64,000 bases of DNA from Psychromonas sp030397575 (GTDB lineage Bacteria; Pseudomonadota; Gammaproteobacteria; Enterobacterales; Psychromonadaceae). Of the stretch, positions 43,441-52,956 are shown one piece after another (position 1 is the first letter of the stretch; every line of letters starts with the position of its first letter). Under the pieces are notes generated by a model, which saw only the letters and a program-made list of their open reading frames with translations, was not told the DNA's origin and searched no databases. The position numbers and the translations under genes were made by a program. The DNA is taken from NCBI RefSeq assembly GCF_046250175.1, contig NZ_CP176468.1; one strand, 5' to 3'.

Positions 43441-44659
43441 ATCTTAATGCCTCAACTGGGCTAACTTTACCCGCTCTGTAAGCCGGATATAAAGTTGCTA
43501 ATAAACTTAAAAACATTGCACCTAACATAATGGATACTATTTGCACAGGCTCATGTACAACGGGAAGAAGTCGGGTGCCGCCTGATGCATTAGCCAATAA
43601 ATGTAGGCCTAAAAACGACATAATTTCATTGATGTAGGTGCTCAATAATAGCCCTAAACCTGTACCAATTAATGCTCCAACGATGCCACTAAATGCCCCC
43701 TGAATAATAAATATCAAATTAATCGTATTGGCGTTAATGCCAAGAGTCTTTAATATCGCTACTTCGGCACTTTTATCAGTAACCACCATCACCGAGGAAG
43801 ATAAAATATTAAATGCAGCCACTGCTATAATTAAACACAGTAGTAACCAAATCATATTTTTTTCCATTTTCACCGCCGCAAATAACTCTCCATGTGTGCT
43901 ACGCCAATCAATAATCATCTCATCTTTTTGTAATGCCGGAGGTGTCCATGACTCCACCGCAAAAGGTTCAGTAAAATAGAAACGTAAGTCAGTCACTTGG
44001 TCTGTCTGAATACGAATTAAACGTGCGGCATCTTGGGCATGCATCAGCACCAGATATTTATCAACATCTGAGCCAACATCAAACAAGCCCGCAACAGTAA
44101 AGTTGCGTTGGCTAGGCACTTGCCCTAAAGGCGTATAACGCACTCCTCTGGTAGATGTTATTCTTACCTTATCGCCAATCGTCACACCTAACATGCGTGC
44201 TAACTGGTCACCAATGATGATCTTATATTCGCTTGCAACTAACTTATCTAAACTACCTACCACTATATTGCTTTTGACTGTTTCACTGGCATATTTATCA
44301 GGATAAACACCTTCAATTTTTACTCCTTGTAAACCAATCTTACTTTGCAAAATCGCTTCAGCATTAATCATTGGCTCAACATCAACAATTAAAGGATCGT
44401 CAGGAAGTTGATCTATACGCTGTTGCCAGTCCGTAATAGTATTAGTTTGGTTAGTTAACTTAGCTTGGGGAATTGCTCCTAAAATTCGCTGCTTTAATTC
44501 AGCTTCAAAACCATTCATCACCGACAATACAGTGATCAATGCTAAGACGCCGAGAATAATGCCACCAGTAGAAAATAAGGAAACAAACGAGACAAATTGG
44601 TTATTACGCTTTGACTTTGTATAACGTAAACCGATGAAAACACTTAAAGGATAAAACAT
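43433..44659 (-). CDS. lolC: Lipoprotein-releasing ABC transporter permease LolC
   Basis: A 408-residue permease paralogous to LolE, with the same four-helix layout. LSVFIGLRYTKSKRNNQFVSF, ITVLSVMNGFEAELKQRILG and PQAKLT match LolC, and ILKTLGINANTINLIFIIQG is the cytoplasmic coupling segment. LolC recruits LolA in the periplasm. It is the first gene of lolCDE, with AAAGGT just before the ATG. Confidence 0.94.
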   Translation of the reverse strand: MFYPLSVFIGLRYTKSKRNNQFVSFVSLFSTGGIILGVLALITVLSVMNGFEAELKQRILGAIPQAKLTNQTNTITDWQQRIDQLPDDPLIVDVEPMINAEAILQSKIGLQGVKIEGVYPDKYASETVKSNIVVGSLDKLVASEYKIIIGDQLARMLGVTIGDKVRITSTRGVRYTPLGQVPSQRNFTVAGLFDVGSDVDKYLVLMHAQDAARLIRIQTDQVTDLRFYFTEPFAVESWTPPALQKDEMIIDWRSTHGELFAAVKMEKNMIWLLLCLIIAVAAFNILSSSVMVVTDKSAEVAILKTLGINANTINLIFIIQGAFSGIVGALIGTGLGLLLSTYINEIMSFLGLHLLANASGGTRLLPVVHEPVQIVSIMLGAMFLSLLATLYPAYRAGKVSPVEALRYE

Positions 44660-44874
44660 AGTTACCTTTTATAATAATTATCTTTAATTCAGACTAACGT
44701 GATTAATATGAAGAAATGTGCCACACAATCCATCATTAACCTCACTAAATTAGACTTAACTTATTGATTACATTTTAATGCAAGCCATTCTAATGTATCT
44801 TTATTCGCTAAGACAGACAAAACTCCTAGAATAAGGTGTTTTGCCACCACTTAATTACTGCTTGGTTTGTAAAT

Positions 44875-45432
44875 ATGAATAATAATGAATATTTTTTGGT
44901 AGAACATACACTTTCAATCAACTTAAAATCAATTGGTAAAGAGGAAATCCCTCTCAATCAACAGGCTTTTGAGCAAGAGATTCCAGGCCCATTTAGAATG
45001 GCCAGTGACTTAGCACAAGCCGATGCAAACATCTTGACACCATTAAAATTAAACAATGAAACCAGTAAAGCGCTATGGCAATATCTGCAAGCCCAAAACC
45101 AAAAAATTAATACCCTATTAAGCTATGTACTAACCCAACAAGATGAAGAAAAATCACGTCATCAAAGCATTAAGTTTAGTGCGGGTAGCTTAATCATAAA
45201 AAACAATAACACACTGAAAAAAGAAGATATTGTCAGGTTAAAAATATTTTTACCTGAAGAATCCTCTGCTATTTATTGTTATGCTAACGTCACAGAAATA
45301 AGCGCCGAGCAGTGTACATTAACTTACACTCTTATTCGAGACCAAGATCGTGAGCTATTAATTCGTGCCAGTTTACATATACAATCTCAACAGCTAAAAG
45401 ACAGAGCGAAATTACGGGAAACTAACAGTTAA
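44875..45432 (+). CDS. Atypical PilZ-domain-like protein upstream of mfd
   Basis: A ~185-residue soluble protein. The second half (about 95-175: SIKFSAGSLIIKN..., VRLKIFLPEE, YANVTEI) has the spacing of a PilZ beta-barrel, and small PilZ-like proteins precede mfd in several marine gammaproteobacteria. The canonical c-di-GMP-binding Arg-x3-Arg is not evident, so binding is doubtful. I prefer the ATG at 44875 over an in-frame GTG 39 bases upstream; neither has a strong ribosome site. It may be cotranscribed with mfd (about 90-base gap). Confidence 0.65.
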   Translation: MNNNEYFLVEHTLSINLKSIGKEEIPLNQQAFEQEIPGPFRMASDLAQADANILTPLKLNNETSKALWQYLQAQNQKINTLLSYVLTQQDEEKSRHQSIKFSAGSLIIKNNNTLKKEDIVRLKIFLPEESSAIYCYANVTEISAEQCTLTYTLIRDQDRELLIRASLHIQSQQLKDRAKLRETNS

Positions 45433-45523
45433 AGAGCGCTATAACTATGCATTACAATTACCTATACGCACTGTTTTCACACGCACTTTTCTTAGCAATT
45501 AAATAAATAAAATAAGTCAAAAC

Positions 45524-48500
45524 ATGAACAATTTACTCGACATACAAACATTAAAATCAACAACCGACACACAACAACTAGCCAATTTAGTCGGTAGTAG
45601 TCAAAGTTTAGTGATCAGCCAATGTGCCCAGGCTAATCCACAAAAGTCGCCGTTAATCGTCATCGTTAATGACACACCCAGTGCCATTAAGTTGCATCAA
45701 GAGTTATTATTTTTTGCCGAGAACAAATTTGAAGTAAATCTATTTCCAGACTGGGAAACATTACCTTACGATCATTTTTCACCGCATCAAGATATTATCT
45801 CAACACGTATCGAAACCTTGTATCAACTGCCTTCTATGAAAGAAGGTATTTTGATTATCCCAGTAACGACTCTATTGTTGAGATTAGCGCCGCCTAGTTA
45901 TTTAAAACAAAATACATTAGTGGTTAAAACCGGACAACAATTAGAGTTACAACTGTTACGAGAGCAATTACAAGAAGCTGGATATTACGCAGTGGACCAA
46001 GTACAAGAACACGGTGAGTTTTGTGCAAGGGGCTCATTACTTGATATTTACCCAATGGCTAGCGACACTCCTTACCGTATCGATTTTTTCGATAATGAAG
46101 TTGATTCCATTCGCCCTTTTGATACTGAAACGCAACGCTCTTTACCAACTATCAAACAGATAAAGATGTTACCCGCTCATGAGTTTGCAACAGATAAACA
46201 GGCTATCGAAAACTTTAAACAAGCTTACCAAGATAAATTCCCAGCAAAAATATGTACCAGTAACGATTCGATTTATCAGCAGATTTCACAAACAAACTTA
46301 CCTGCTGGTATCGAATATTATCTGCCGCTATTTTTTAATGAGACAGCCACTTTATTTGATTATTTTCCTAAACAAAGTCGTTTATGTATCCTTGGTGATA
46401 TTGGTACTGCTATCGACGAATTCTGGAAAACCATCACACATCGTTTCGAAGAGCGAGGCGTTGATTTACTTCGTCCGCTATTGCAGCCCATTGAACTTTA
46501 CCTTCGCCAAGAACAATGTTTCAGACGACTCAATGAGTTTCCAAAGTATCAGTTACAAAACGCCTCTTTTGCATTACCTAAAGCTGGTAAAACTAATTTA
46601 CCGCTGACCACATTGCCAGATATTAAGATCCACCATAAAGATAAAAATCCATTAGCTAATATCAGTGCTTTTATTGAAGGTTTTGATGGCACCATTTTAC
46701 TCAGTGCTGAATCGGCAGGTCGTAAAGAAGCATTATTAGAGTTACTCAGCCCACTTAAACTCAACATAAAATCAGTCAACCACCTAAGTGAATGTAAGCC
46801 AGATAAACACAAAGTGTATATCACCGTTAGTCGTGTTGAACATAGCTTTTTGATCATTGATTCCGCTTTTGCCTTTATCACTGAAACAGAATTATTGGGT
46901 AACAAAATAACCCAAAGACGACGCCAAAATAAAGATAATAATGGTGAAGAAAACTCAGAACATATCGTTCGTAACCTAGCCGAATTAAAAGTAGGCCAGC
47001 CTGTTGTGCATATTGACCACGGTGTTGCTCGATATTTAGGACTACAAACTATCGAAGTCTCTGGCAGTGTTAATGAGTTTGTAACATTGGAGTACTTGCG
47101 TGGTGATAAACTGTATGTACCTGTTACCTCATTGCACCTGATCGGTCGTTACAGTGGCAGTGACGTAGAAACCGCGCCTATTAGTAAATTAGGCAATGAT
47201 ACCTGGGCAAAAGCCAAAAAACGTGCCGCCGAAAAAGTTCGTGACGTCGCCGCTGAACTACTTGAGATTTATGCACAACGCGCAGCTAAAAAAGGCTTTA
47301 GGTATCAATTAAATAAAGAAAACTATGCATTATTTAGTAATGACTTTCCCTATGAAGAGACACATGATCAAGCGCTGTCCATCAACTCAGTTATTTCCGA
47401 TATGTGTTCATCACAACCTATGGATAGACTGGTCTGTGGTGATGTAGGCTTTGGGAAAACTGAAGTTGCAATGCGTGCAGCCTTTATGGCAACCGACAAT
47501 GCGCGCCAGGTGGCTTTATTAGTACCGACCACTTTGCTCGCTCAACAACATTTTGAAAATTTTCGAGATAGATTTGCTAATTGGCCAGTGAGAATTGAGG
47601 TATTATCGCGCTTTAAGACAGCTAAAGAACAGAAGCTGATTTTACAAGATGCCGCTGACGGTAAAGTGGATATTCTAATCGGTACACACAAATTACTAAG
47701 TGATGGTATTAATTTCGCGGATTTAGGCTTACTAATAATCGATGAGGAACATCGTTTTGGAGTACGCCAAAAAGAAAAAATTAAACGTTTACGAGCGCAA
47801 ATCGATATTTTAACGCTTACAGCAACACCTATTCCTCGTACTTTAAATATGTCGATGAATGGAATGCGTGATCTCTCTATCATCGCCTCCCCGCCAGCCA
47901 AACGTTTAGCTGTGAAGACCTTTGTAGAACAACGCAGTGATCAAACCATCAGTGATGCGATTACACGTGAGATTATGCGTGGTGGTCAAGTGTATTTCTT
48001 ACACAATAATGTCGATACTATCGAAAAAGCGGCAGCTGATTTACAAACTTTATTACCGCAAGCAAGAATTGCCATTGCCCATGGTCAAATGAATGAACAA
48101 CAGCTAGAACGCGTTATGTCTGATTTTTATCATCAGCGCCAAAATGTATTAGTTTGTACGACTATCATAGAAACTGGTATCGATATACCTACTGCGAATA
48201 CCATTATCATTAACCGTGCCGATCATCTTGGTTTAGCACAGTTACATCAATTACGTGGTCGTGTTGGTCGTTCGCACCATCAAGCTTATGCTTATTTATT
48301 AACACCAACACCAAAGTTAATGACTAAAGATGCTAAAAAGCGTCTTCAAGCAATCGGTTCACTGGATACTTTAGGTGCAGGTTTTACACTTGCAACACAC
48401 GATCTAGAAATTCGTGGTGCCGGTGAATTACTAGGTGATGAACAATCAGGGCAAATTACCAGTATTGGCTTCAATCTATATATGGATATGCTTAATCAAG

Positions 48501-49003
48501 CGGTGGAGGCTTTACGTAATGGTCAAGAACCAAGTTTAGAACACCTATTATCAACTCAAGCAGAAGTTGAGTTAAGAATTCCTGCACTTATTCCAGACGA
48601 TTATATTCCGGATGTGAATATGCGTTTATCTTTGTATAAACGTATTGCAAATAGTAAAAATAATAATGAACTTAATGAGATACAAGTAGAACTAATTGAT
48701 CGATTTGGATTATTACCAGATTCAACAAAAAATTTAGTGGCAGTAACAGCAATCAAACAAAGATGTTCGAAGTTAGGCATTGCACGTATTGAAGCACATG
48801 CTTTAGGTGGCGCCGTAACTTTTACGGAGCATTCAAAAGTTGATCCAATGTTCCTTGTTTCATTACTGCAAACACAATCAAATACCTTTAAACTTGATGG
48901 ACCGAGTAAATTAAAATTCAGTATTGCATTAGAGAATAGTGCAGAACGCTTAAACTGGTTGAAACAGTTACTTGATAGTTTTAAATTAAACCTTATTAAA
49001 TAA
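45524..49003 (+). CDS. mfd: Transcription-repair coupling factor Mfd
   Basis: A 1159-residue DNA translocase that removes RNA polymerase stalled at lesions and recruits UvrA. The N-terminal UvrB-like modules (DWETLPYDHFSPHQDIISTR, GEFCARGSLLDIYP) are followed by the CarD-like RNAP-interaction domain (VHIDHGVARYLGL, EYLRGDKLYVPV), the helicase core with Walker A GDVGFGKTEVA, DEEH box IDEEHRFGV and motif VI QLRGRVGRSHHQAY, and the C-terminal autoinhibitory TRCF domain. The length is standard (E. coli 1148). Confidence 0.98.
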   Translation: MNNLLDIQTLKSTTDTQQLANLVGSSQSLVISQCAQANPQKSPLIVIVNDTPSAIKLHQELLFFAENKFEVNLFPDWETLPYDHFSPHQDIISTRIETLYQLPSMKEGILIIPVTTLLLRLAPPSYLKQNTLVVKTGQQLELQLLREQLQEAGYYAVDQVQEHGEFCARGSLLDIYPMASDTPYRIDFFDNEVDSIRPFDTETQRSLPTIKQIKMLPAHEFATDKQAIENFKQAYQDKFPAKICTSNDSIYQQISQTNLPAGIEYYLPLFFNETATLFDYFPKQSRLCILGDIGTAIDEFWKTITHRFEERGVDLLRPLLQPIELYLRQEQCFRRLNEFPKYQLQNASFALPKAGKTNLPLTTLPDIKIHHKDKNPLANISAFIEGFDGTILLSAESAGRKEALLELLSPLKLNIKSVNHLSECKPDKHKVYITVSRVEHSFLIIDSAFAFITETELLGNKITQRRRQNKDNNGEENSEHIVRNLAELKVGQPVVHIDHGVARYLGLQTIEVSGSVNEFVTLEYLRGDKLYVPVTSLHLIGRYSGSDVETAPISKLGNDTWAKAKKRAAEKVRDVAAELLEIYAQRAAKKGFRYQLNKENYALFSNDFPYEETHDQALSINSVISDMCSSQPMDRLVCGDVGFGKTEVAMRAAFMATDNARQVALLVPTTLLAQQHFENFRDRFANWPVRIEVLSRFKTAKEQKLILQDAADGKVDILIGTHKLLSDGINFADLGLLIIDEEHRFGVRQKEKIKRLRAQIDILTLTATPIPRTLNMSMNGMRDLSIIASPPAKRLAVKTFVEQRSDQTISDAITREIMRGGQVYFLHNNVDTIEKAAADLQTLLPQARIAIAHGQMNEQQLERVMSDFYHQRQNVLVCTTIIETGIDIPTANTIIINRADHLGLAQLHQLRGRVGRSHHQAYAYLLTPTPKLMTKDAKKRLQAIGSLDTLGAGFTLATHDLEIRGAGELLGDEQSGQITSIGFNLYMDMLNQAVEALRNGQEPSLEHLLSTQAEVELRIPALIPDDYIPDVNMRLSLYKRIANSKNNNELNEIQVELIDRFGLLPDSTKNLVAVTAIKQRCSKLGIARIEAHALGGAVTFTEHSKVDPMFLVSLLQTQSNTFKLDGPSKLKFSIALENSAERLNWLKQLLDSFKLNLIK

Positions 49004-49023
49004 ATCAAAAAAAGGATAACCTT

Positions 49024-49899
49024 TTGAATTTACGTTATATTTTATCATTGTTTTTTGCCGCAACTTGTTCTTTAAATGTGCAGGCAGCTGGTGACCGTTG
49101 GTTTGACGTTGAAGTACTCGTATTTAAACGTAATGTTGATGTAAAAGATAACAGTGAACAACTCGACCAAAATAATGTTTATTTAAAACAACGTGATCGC
49201 TTAGAAGTTATTAAAGCCAATCCAGCGACAAGCTGTTTAGCTGGGGAGCCTTGTTTACATCAACAAAACCCGGTACGTCTCACTGATGCTCAAATGGTAC
49301 AGGGAGGTCATCGATTAAAGCGATTAAATGGTACAAGACTTAACGAGCAACTTAATAGACTGAATAATCATCAATTGTTCACCCCTTTATTGCATACAGC
49401 TTGGCGTATGCCAATACAAAGTAAACAGAATGCATTACCTATTCATCTTTTTGCAGGAAAAAACTATGCTTTAGCCATGGAGCAAACTGGTTTATCTAGC
49501 GCACCTTCAAGTACAGACAAAGCACAATCAGATGAATCGTTGGATGTCTTAGCTGCCTTACAAAAGAAAGAGATACTACAAGACCTTTATGAAATCGATG
49601 GTAATTTACTGATTTATGTAGAGCGCTACCTGCACATCGATAGCCAATTAATAGTAAGAACTGAAACAGAAAAGGCAGTTTCATCACCTTTATCTGTTCG
49701 AGCTCCAGAAACAAAAGCAATTGAACAAGATGGTGTAGTACAAATTGTTAATCAAGAACCAGTACAACGAAATGTACGTACTGAAAAAGTAATTACTGAA
49801 ACATTATTTGATCAATCAACCCGTTTGCGTAGTGGCGAGATACACTATTTTGATCACCCTCTATTTGGCATGATCATTCAAATCAGAAAAATCAGATAA
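49024..49899 (+). CDS. csiV: CsiV-family peptidoglycan-binding protein
   Basis: A 291-residue periplasmic protein with a signal peptide ending near NVQAA. RWFDVEVLVFKR after the signal and the C-terminal LRSGEIHYFDHPLFGMIIQI are the hallmark blocks of the CsiV family. In Vibrio cholerae CsiV helps LpoA-dependent PBP1A cell-wall synthesis. The start is TTG, backed by AAAGGA about 7 bases upstream. It follows mfd by 20 bases, the same neighbour as in Vibrio. Confidence 0.87.
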   Translation: MNLRYILSLFFAATCSLNVQAAGDRWFDVEVLVFKRNVDVKDNSEQLDQNNVYLKQRDRLEVIKANPATSCLAGEPCLHQQNPVRLTDAQMVQGGHRLKRLNGTRLNEQLNRLNNHQLFTPLLHTAWRMPIQSKQNALPIHLFAGKNYALAMEQTGLSSAPSSTDKAQSDESLDVLAALQKKEILQDLYEIDGNLLIYVERYLHIDSQLIVRTETEKAVSSPLSVRAPETKAIEQDGVVQIVNQEPVQRNVRTEKVITETLFDQSTRLRSGEIHYFDHPLFGMIIQIRKIR

Positions 49900-49958
49900 A
49901 ATTAACAGACATCTACTCTTAGCGTTTTAGCTATTTAAGAGTTAGTCAGTAGAAAGTA

Positions 49959-49985
49959 AAAAAGGAAGCTATTCGCTTCCTTTTT
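49959..49985. terminator. Bidirectional terminator between csiV and ybiB
   Basis: An 11-bp perfect stem (49959-49969 with 49975-49985) with a 5-base loop, A run on the left and T run on the right. It separates converging transcripts. Confidence 0.9.
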
Positions 49986-50010
49986 AATAGAGCATTTAAC
50001 AACTGGCTGA

Positions 50011-51018
50011 CTAAATAGTTCTAGTTTCCCATAACTGTTTTGCTTTTTGTAACGCTTCATCCTGTGAGCATGCCGGCTGCATCTGCTTTAATACCATCGC
50101 CATAGTAGTAATAACGGCAGCATCACCATATACGTCTTCAATTTCTTTGTTCCATACTTTTAATAAATACTCTGCAGAGACTTCGGTGTGTGCTCCGGAA
50201 AAGTCTGCTAGGTAAGTTGGCCAATCTTGTTCAATATAACGAGTTTGACCATCTACCTGTGTCACACCACAAGCTAAGGTTGAAACGCGTGGGTTGACTT
50301 CACTTTCCCCCCCTTCACCTTTAAAAGCGATGATACTATGCTCATTGTTTAATAGTGCAGCTTCAGCATGTATTTTTTCATAACTTTTATGAAAAACGCC
50401 GTGAATACTATAGGGTGCTTTAGTAGGGTTAACACTTCGAGCGACTGTATTTAATGGTGTGCGTAGGCCAACTTGTTCACGCAAGGCTAATAACTCAATT
50501 AATTCAGGACAATATGCAGATAAAGGAACATAAACTAATGCCTCTTTTTCTAAAGCGAGTTTAGCTTTTTCCGGTGTATCTGCAATTTCAATCCCTAATA
50601 GCGGACAAGCTGATTCCACTTGGTATTTGATTAAATCGACTGTCATGTGACCGTGCAAAAAAATCTTAATACCATTTGCTGCTAATACTTTTGCAGCCAA
50701 TAATAGCCAAGGTGGTTGTCTTTTTTTACCTGCGAAACATGGCCAATCTAAATCGACAGGTAAAGTTTGCCATTGCTCAGAGAATTGTGCACGTAGCGCT
50801 TCAATGTAGCCAGCCGCTTCCTCTGGCGTTTCACATCGCACTCGTTGTAACATTAACAACACAGCCAGTTGCAAAATACTGGCATCACCCTGTAAATAAT
50901 CAGTTAATGCTTGCTTTGCTTCAGCCATGGTTAAAGGACGACGACCTTTTTCACCACGTCCAGTTAATTTTATATATTCGCTAAACAATACTTTATCTTT
51001 CAAAGCTGATTCTTTCAC
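50011..51018 (-). CDS. ybiB: YbiB-like protein of the anthranilate phosphoribosyltransferase fold (TrpD2)
   Basis: A 335-residue protein of the glycosyltransferase family 3/TrpD-like superfamily. The N-terminal helical part (LQLAVLLMLQRVRCETPEEAAGYIEALR) and the segments FLHGHMTVD and ALREQVGLRTPLNTVARSVNP match the fold. The canonical GTGGD loop of true TrpD is absent, so it should not make phosphoribosyl anthranilate; E. coli YbiB binds nucleic acid. The start is GTG with AAGGG upstream. It is the third gene of rluC-HAD-ybiB (21-base gap). Function unknown. Confidence 0.82.
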   Translation of the reverse strand: MKESALKDKVLFSEYIKLTGRGEKGRRPLTMAEAKQALTDYLQGDASILQLAVLLMLQRVRCETPEEAAGYIEALRAQFSEQWQTLPVDLDWPCFAGKKRQPPWLLLAAKVLAANGIKIFLHGHMTVDLIKYQVESACPLLGIEIADTPEKAKLALEKEALVYVPLSAYCPELIELLALREQVGLRTPLNTVARSVNPTKAPYSIHGVFHKSYEKIHAEAALLNNEHSIIAFKGEGGESEVNPRVSTLACGVTQVDGQTRYIEQDWPTYLADFSGAHTEVSAEYLLKVWNKEIEDVYGDAAVITTMAMVLKQMQPACSQDEALQKAKQLWETRTI

Positions 51019-51039
51019 AATAAACCCTTCATAAATAAC

Positions 51040-51684
51040 TTAAATATAACTATCTAGCTCAGTCGCAAGACAATTCAAAATGGCTTTAGGTCTAGCTTGC
51101 ATCAACAGCTCTGCACTGTGCACACCATAACTTACACCTAAACTATCAACCCCTGCGTTTGCGGCCATCTCTAAGTCATAAATAGAGTCACCTATCATGA
51201 TAGCTTGGTCCGCAGAAATGCTTAACTTATCTAATAACTGTCTAATCATTAACGGATCAGGTTTAGAATTAGCTTCATCTGCGCAGACAGTGGCATTAAA
51301 CAAAGTAGACGTGTTAGTTTTGGCAATCATACGATCCAAGCCAACTCTGCCTTTACCCGTTGCAACGGCTAATAAGTAACCGCGTTGTTGTAAATTAATC
51401 AACAACTCTGATATACCGTTATAGAATGGCGTATCAATGTGTTGATTAGCATGATATTGGTCTCGGTAGGCATCCACTAAAGCTTGTTGCTTACCATAAG
51501 GTAATGCAGGGAACAATTGCTCTGCTGCTTTTTCCAAACTCAAACCGATAATATGTTTTACTGCTTCTTCGCTTGGCACTGGAATCGCAACTTTTTGTGC
51601 CGCCTGTTGCATACACAGCACAATTTTATCAAGCGAATCCATTAACGTGCCGTCCCAATCAAAAATAATTAATTGATATTTCAT
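51040..51684 (-). CDS. HAD-IA family phosphatase (Gph-like)
   Basis: A 214-residue HAD hydrolase. Motif I FDWDGTLMDS has the nucleophile Asp, motif II is VATGKGR, motif III is KPDPLMI and motif IV IGDSIYDLEMAANAG. The helical cap lies between motifs I and II. It resembles phosphoglycolate phosphatases, but the substrate cannot be set. It begins one base after the rluC stop and is probably cotranslated with it, a linkage also found in Vibrio. Confidence 0.9.
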   Translation of the reverse strand: MKYQLIIFDWDGTLMDSLDKIVLCMQQAAQKVAIPVPSEEAVKHIIGLSLEKAAEQLFPALPYGKQQALVDAYRDQYHANQHIDTPFYNGISELLINLQQRGYLLAVATGKGRVGLDRMIAKTNTSTLFNATVCADEANSKPDPLMIRQLLDKLSISADQAIMIGDSIYDLEMAANAGVDSLGVSYGVHSAELLMQARPKAILNCLATELDSYI

Positions 51685-51685
51685 C

Positions 51686-52624
51686 TTAGCTTCGTTGTAA
51701 TTTGCTCAAAAGTGCCTCTAAGCGAGGACAAAGTGGTGCACTAACGGTCATTCTTTTCTCTAACACAGGGTGAAAGAAAGTAATATGCGCTGCATGCAGG
51801 AAAAGACGGTTTAATCCTAGTGCCGTCATTTTACTATCAAAGGCACTGTCACCATAACGTTCATCACAAGCAATATTATGACCTTTACATGCGCTGTGCA
51901 CACGAATTTGGTGAGTACGTCCGGTGACAGGGCTTGCTTCGACTAATGTTGCGCCTTCATAGCGCTGTATAATTTTAAAATGAGTTTCAGATGCTTTACC
52001 TAGTGGACTGACTTTGACCACTGAATCTTGGGCATTTTTTAATAAAGGTTCACGTACCAAACGGTCTTTTTTATCCCATTGGCCTTTTACTAACGCGAAA
52101 TACTGTTTTTTCATGGTTTTCTGACGTAATTGCTCATGTAATGCACGTAACATACTGCGCTTTTTGGCAATCAATAAACAGCCAGAAGTGGCTTTATCTA
52201 AACGGTGAGCTAACTCTAAGAAGCGTGAATCAGGGCGTAATGCTCGTAAGCCTTCAATTGCGCCAAAATCAAGTCCGCTACCACCATGTACAGCCAGCCC
52301 AGAAGGCTTGTTTAAAATAATTAGGGCATCATCTTCATAGACAATAGCGGATTCTAAATTTTTAATGCTGTTGAGTTTGGGTGAAGGTAATGCATTTTCC
52401 GGATCTACTTTAACAGGCGGAATACGTACACTGTCGCCTACCTGCAATTTATAATCGGGTTTAATGCGTTTTTTATTAACTCGAACCTCTCCTTTACGCA
52501 CAATTCGATAGATCATGCTTTTAGGCACGCCCTTCAAATGTAAGCGAAGAAAGTTGTCGATACGTTGTTGTGCATTTTCTTGAGCGATGTCAATAATGCG
52601 TACTGAGTGATTTATCTGTTCCAT
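51686..52624 (-). CDS. rluC: 23S rRNA pseudouridine synthase RluC
   Basis: A 312-residue enzyme that isomerises uridines 955, 2504 and 2580 of 23S rRNA. An S4 RNA-binding domain (about 15-75: RIDNFLRLHLKGVPKSMIYRIV) precedes the catalytic domain with HRLDKATSGCLLIAKK, where Asp is the nucleophile. SPVTGRTHQIRVH is motif III. It is divergent from rne, as in E. coli. Confidence 0.96.
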   Translation of the reverse strand: MEQINHSVRIIDIAQENAQQRIDNFLRLHLKGVPKSMIYRIVRKGEVRVNKKRIKPDYKLQVGDSVRIPPVKVDPENALPSPKLNSIKNLESAIVYEDDALIILNKPSGLAVHGGSGLDFGAIEGLRALRPDSRFLELAHRLDKATSGCLLIAKKRSMLRALHEQLRQKTMKKQYFALVKGQWDKKDRLVREPLLKNAQDSVVKVSPLGKASETHFKIIQRYEGATLVEASPVTGRTHQIRVHSACKGHNIACDERYGDSAFDSKMTALGLNRLFLHAAHITFFHPVLEKRMTVSAPLCPRLEALLSKLQRS

Positions 52625-52956
52625 TCGTTAAGTTTATCATGCCTGATCGCATAATATGCAAAAACTTTGTTGCTTGTAAGTAGATATAAATGCGACAATA
52701 ACAAAGTTAATGCCTCGCAATTACTTCACTATAAGATTGCTGGTAGGCATGGCTATTATGAAAGCAAATCAAATGATTAGAATGTAACGCTGATGTGTTG
52801 AATTAATTTTGATTTAACCTTTTTTGTATCCGCTTTTTAACGCACCTCTGAATACTTCCAGTCGAGAGATTGTATAACCAGACATGAGGTCAAGCATGCA
52901 GAAAAACAGTTAGTACATATAGAAAATAACGAAAAAAATACTACAAGAGTTCACAA
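52625..52956. other. 332-base rluC/rne divergent region with likely rne 5' leader
   Basis: No gene is seen. Two inverted repeats are present: AACTTTGTT/AACAAAGTT (52663-52671 with 52700-52708) and AAATCAAA/TTTGATTT (52766-52773 with 52808-52815, followed by a short T run). In E. coli the rne leader is long and structured and mediates autoregulation by RNase E; this region is large enough for that, but the E. coli hairpins were not recognisable. Confidence 0.45.

Noticed and set aside
46179..46607. 142-codon plus-strand frame inside mfd
   Set aside because: It overlaps the well-conserved mfd coding sequence in another frame and has no recognisable product.
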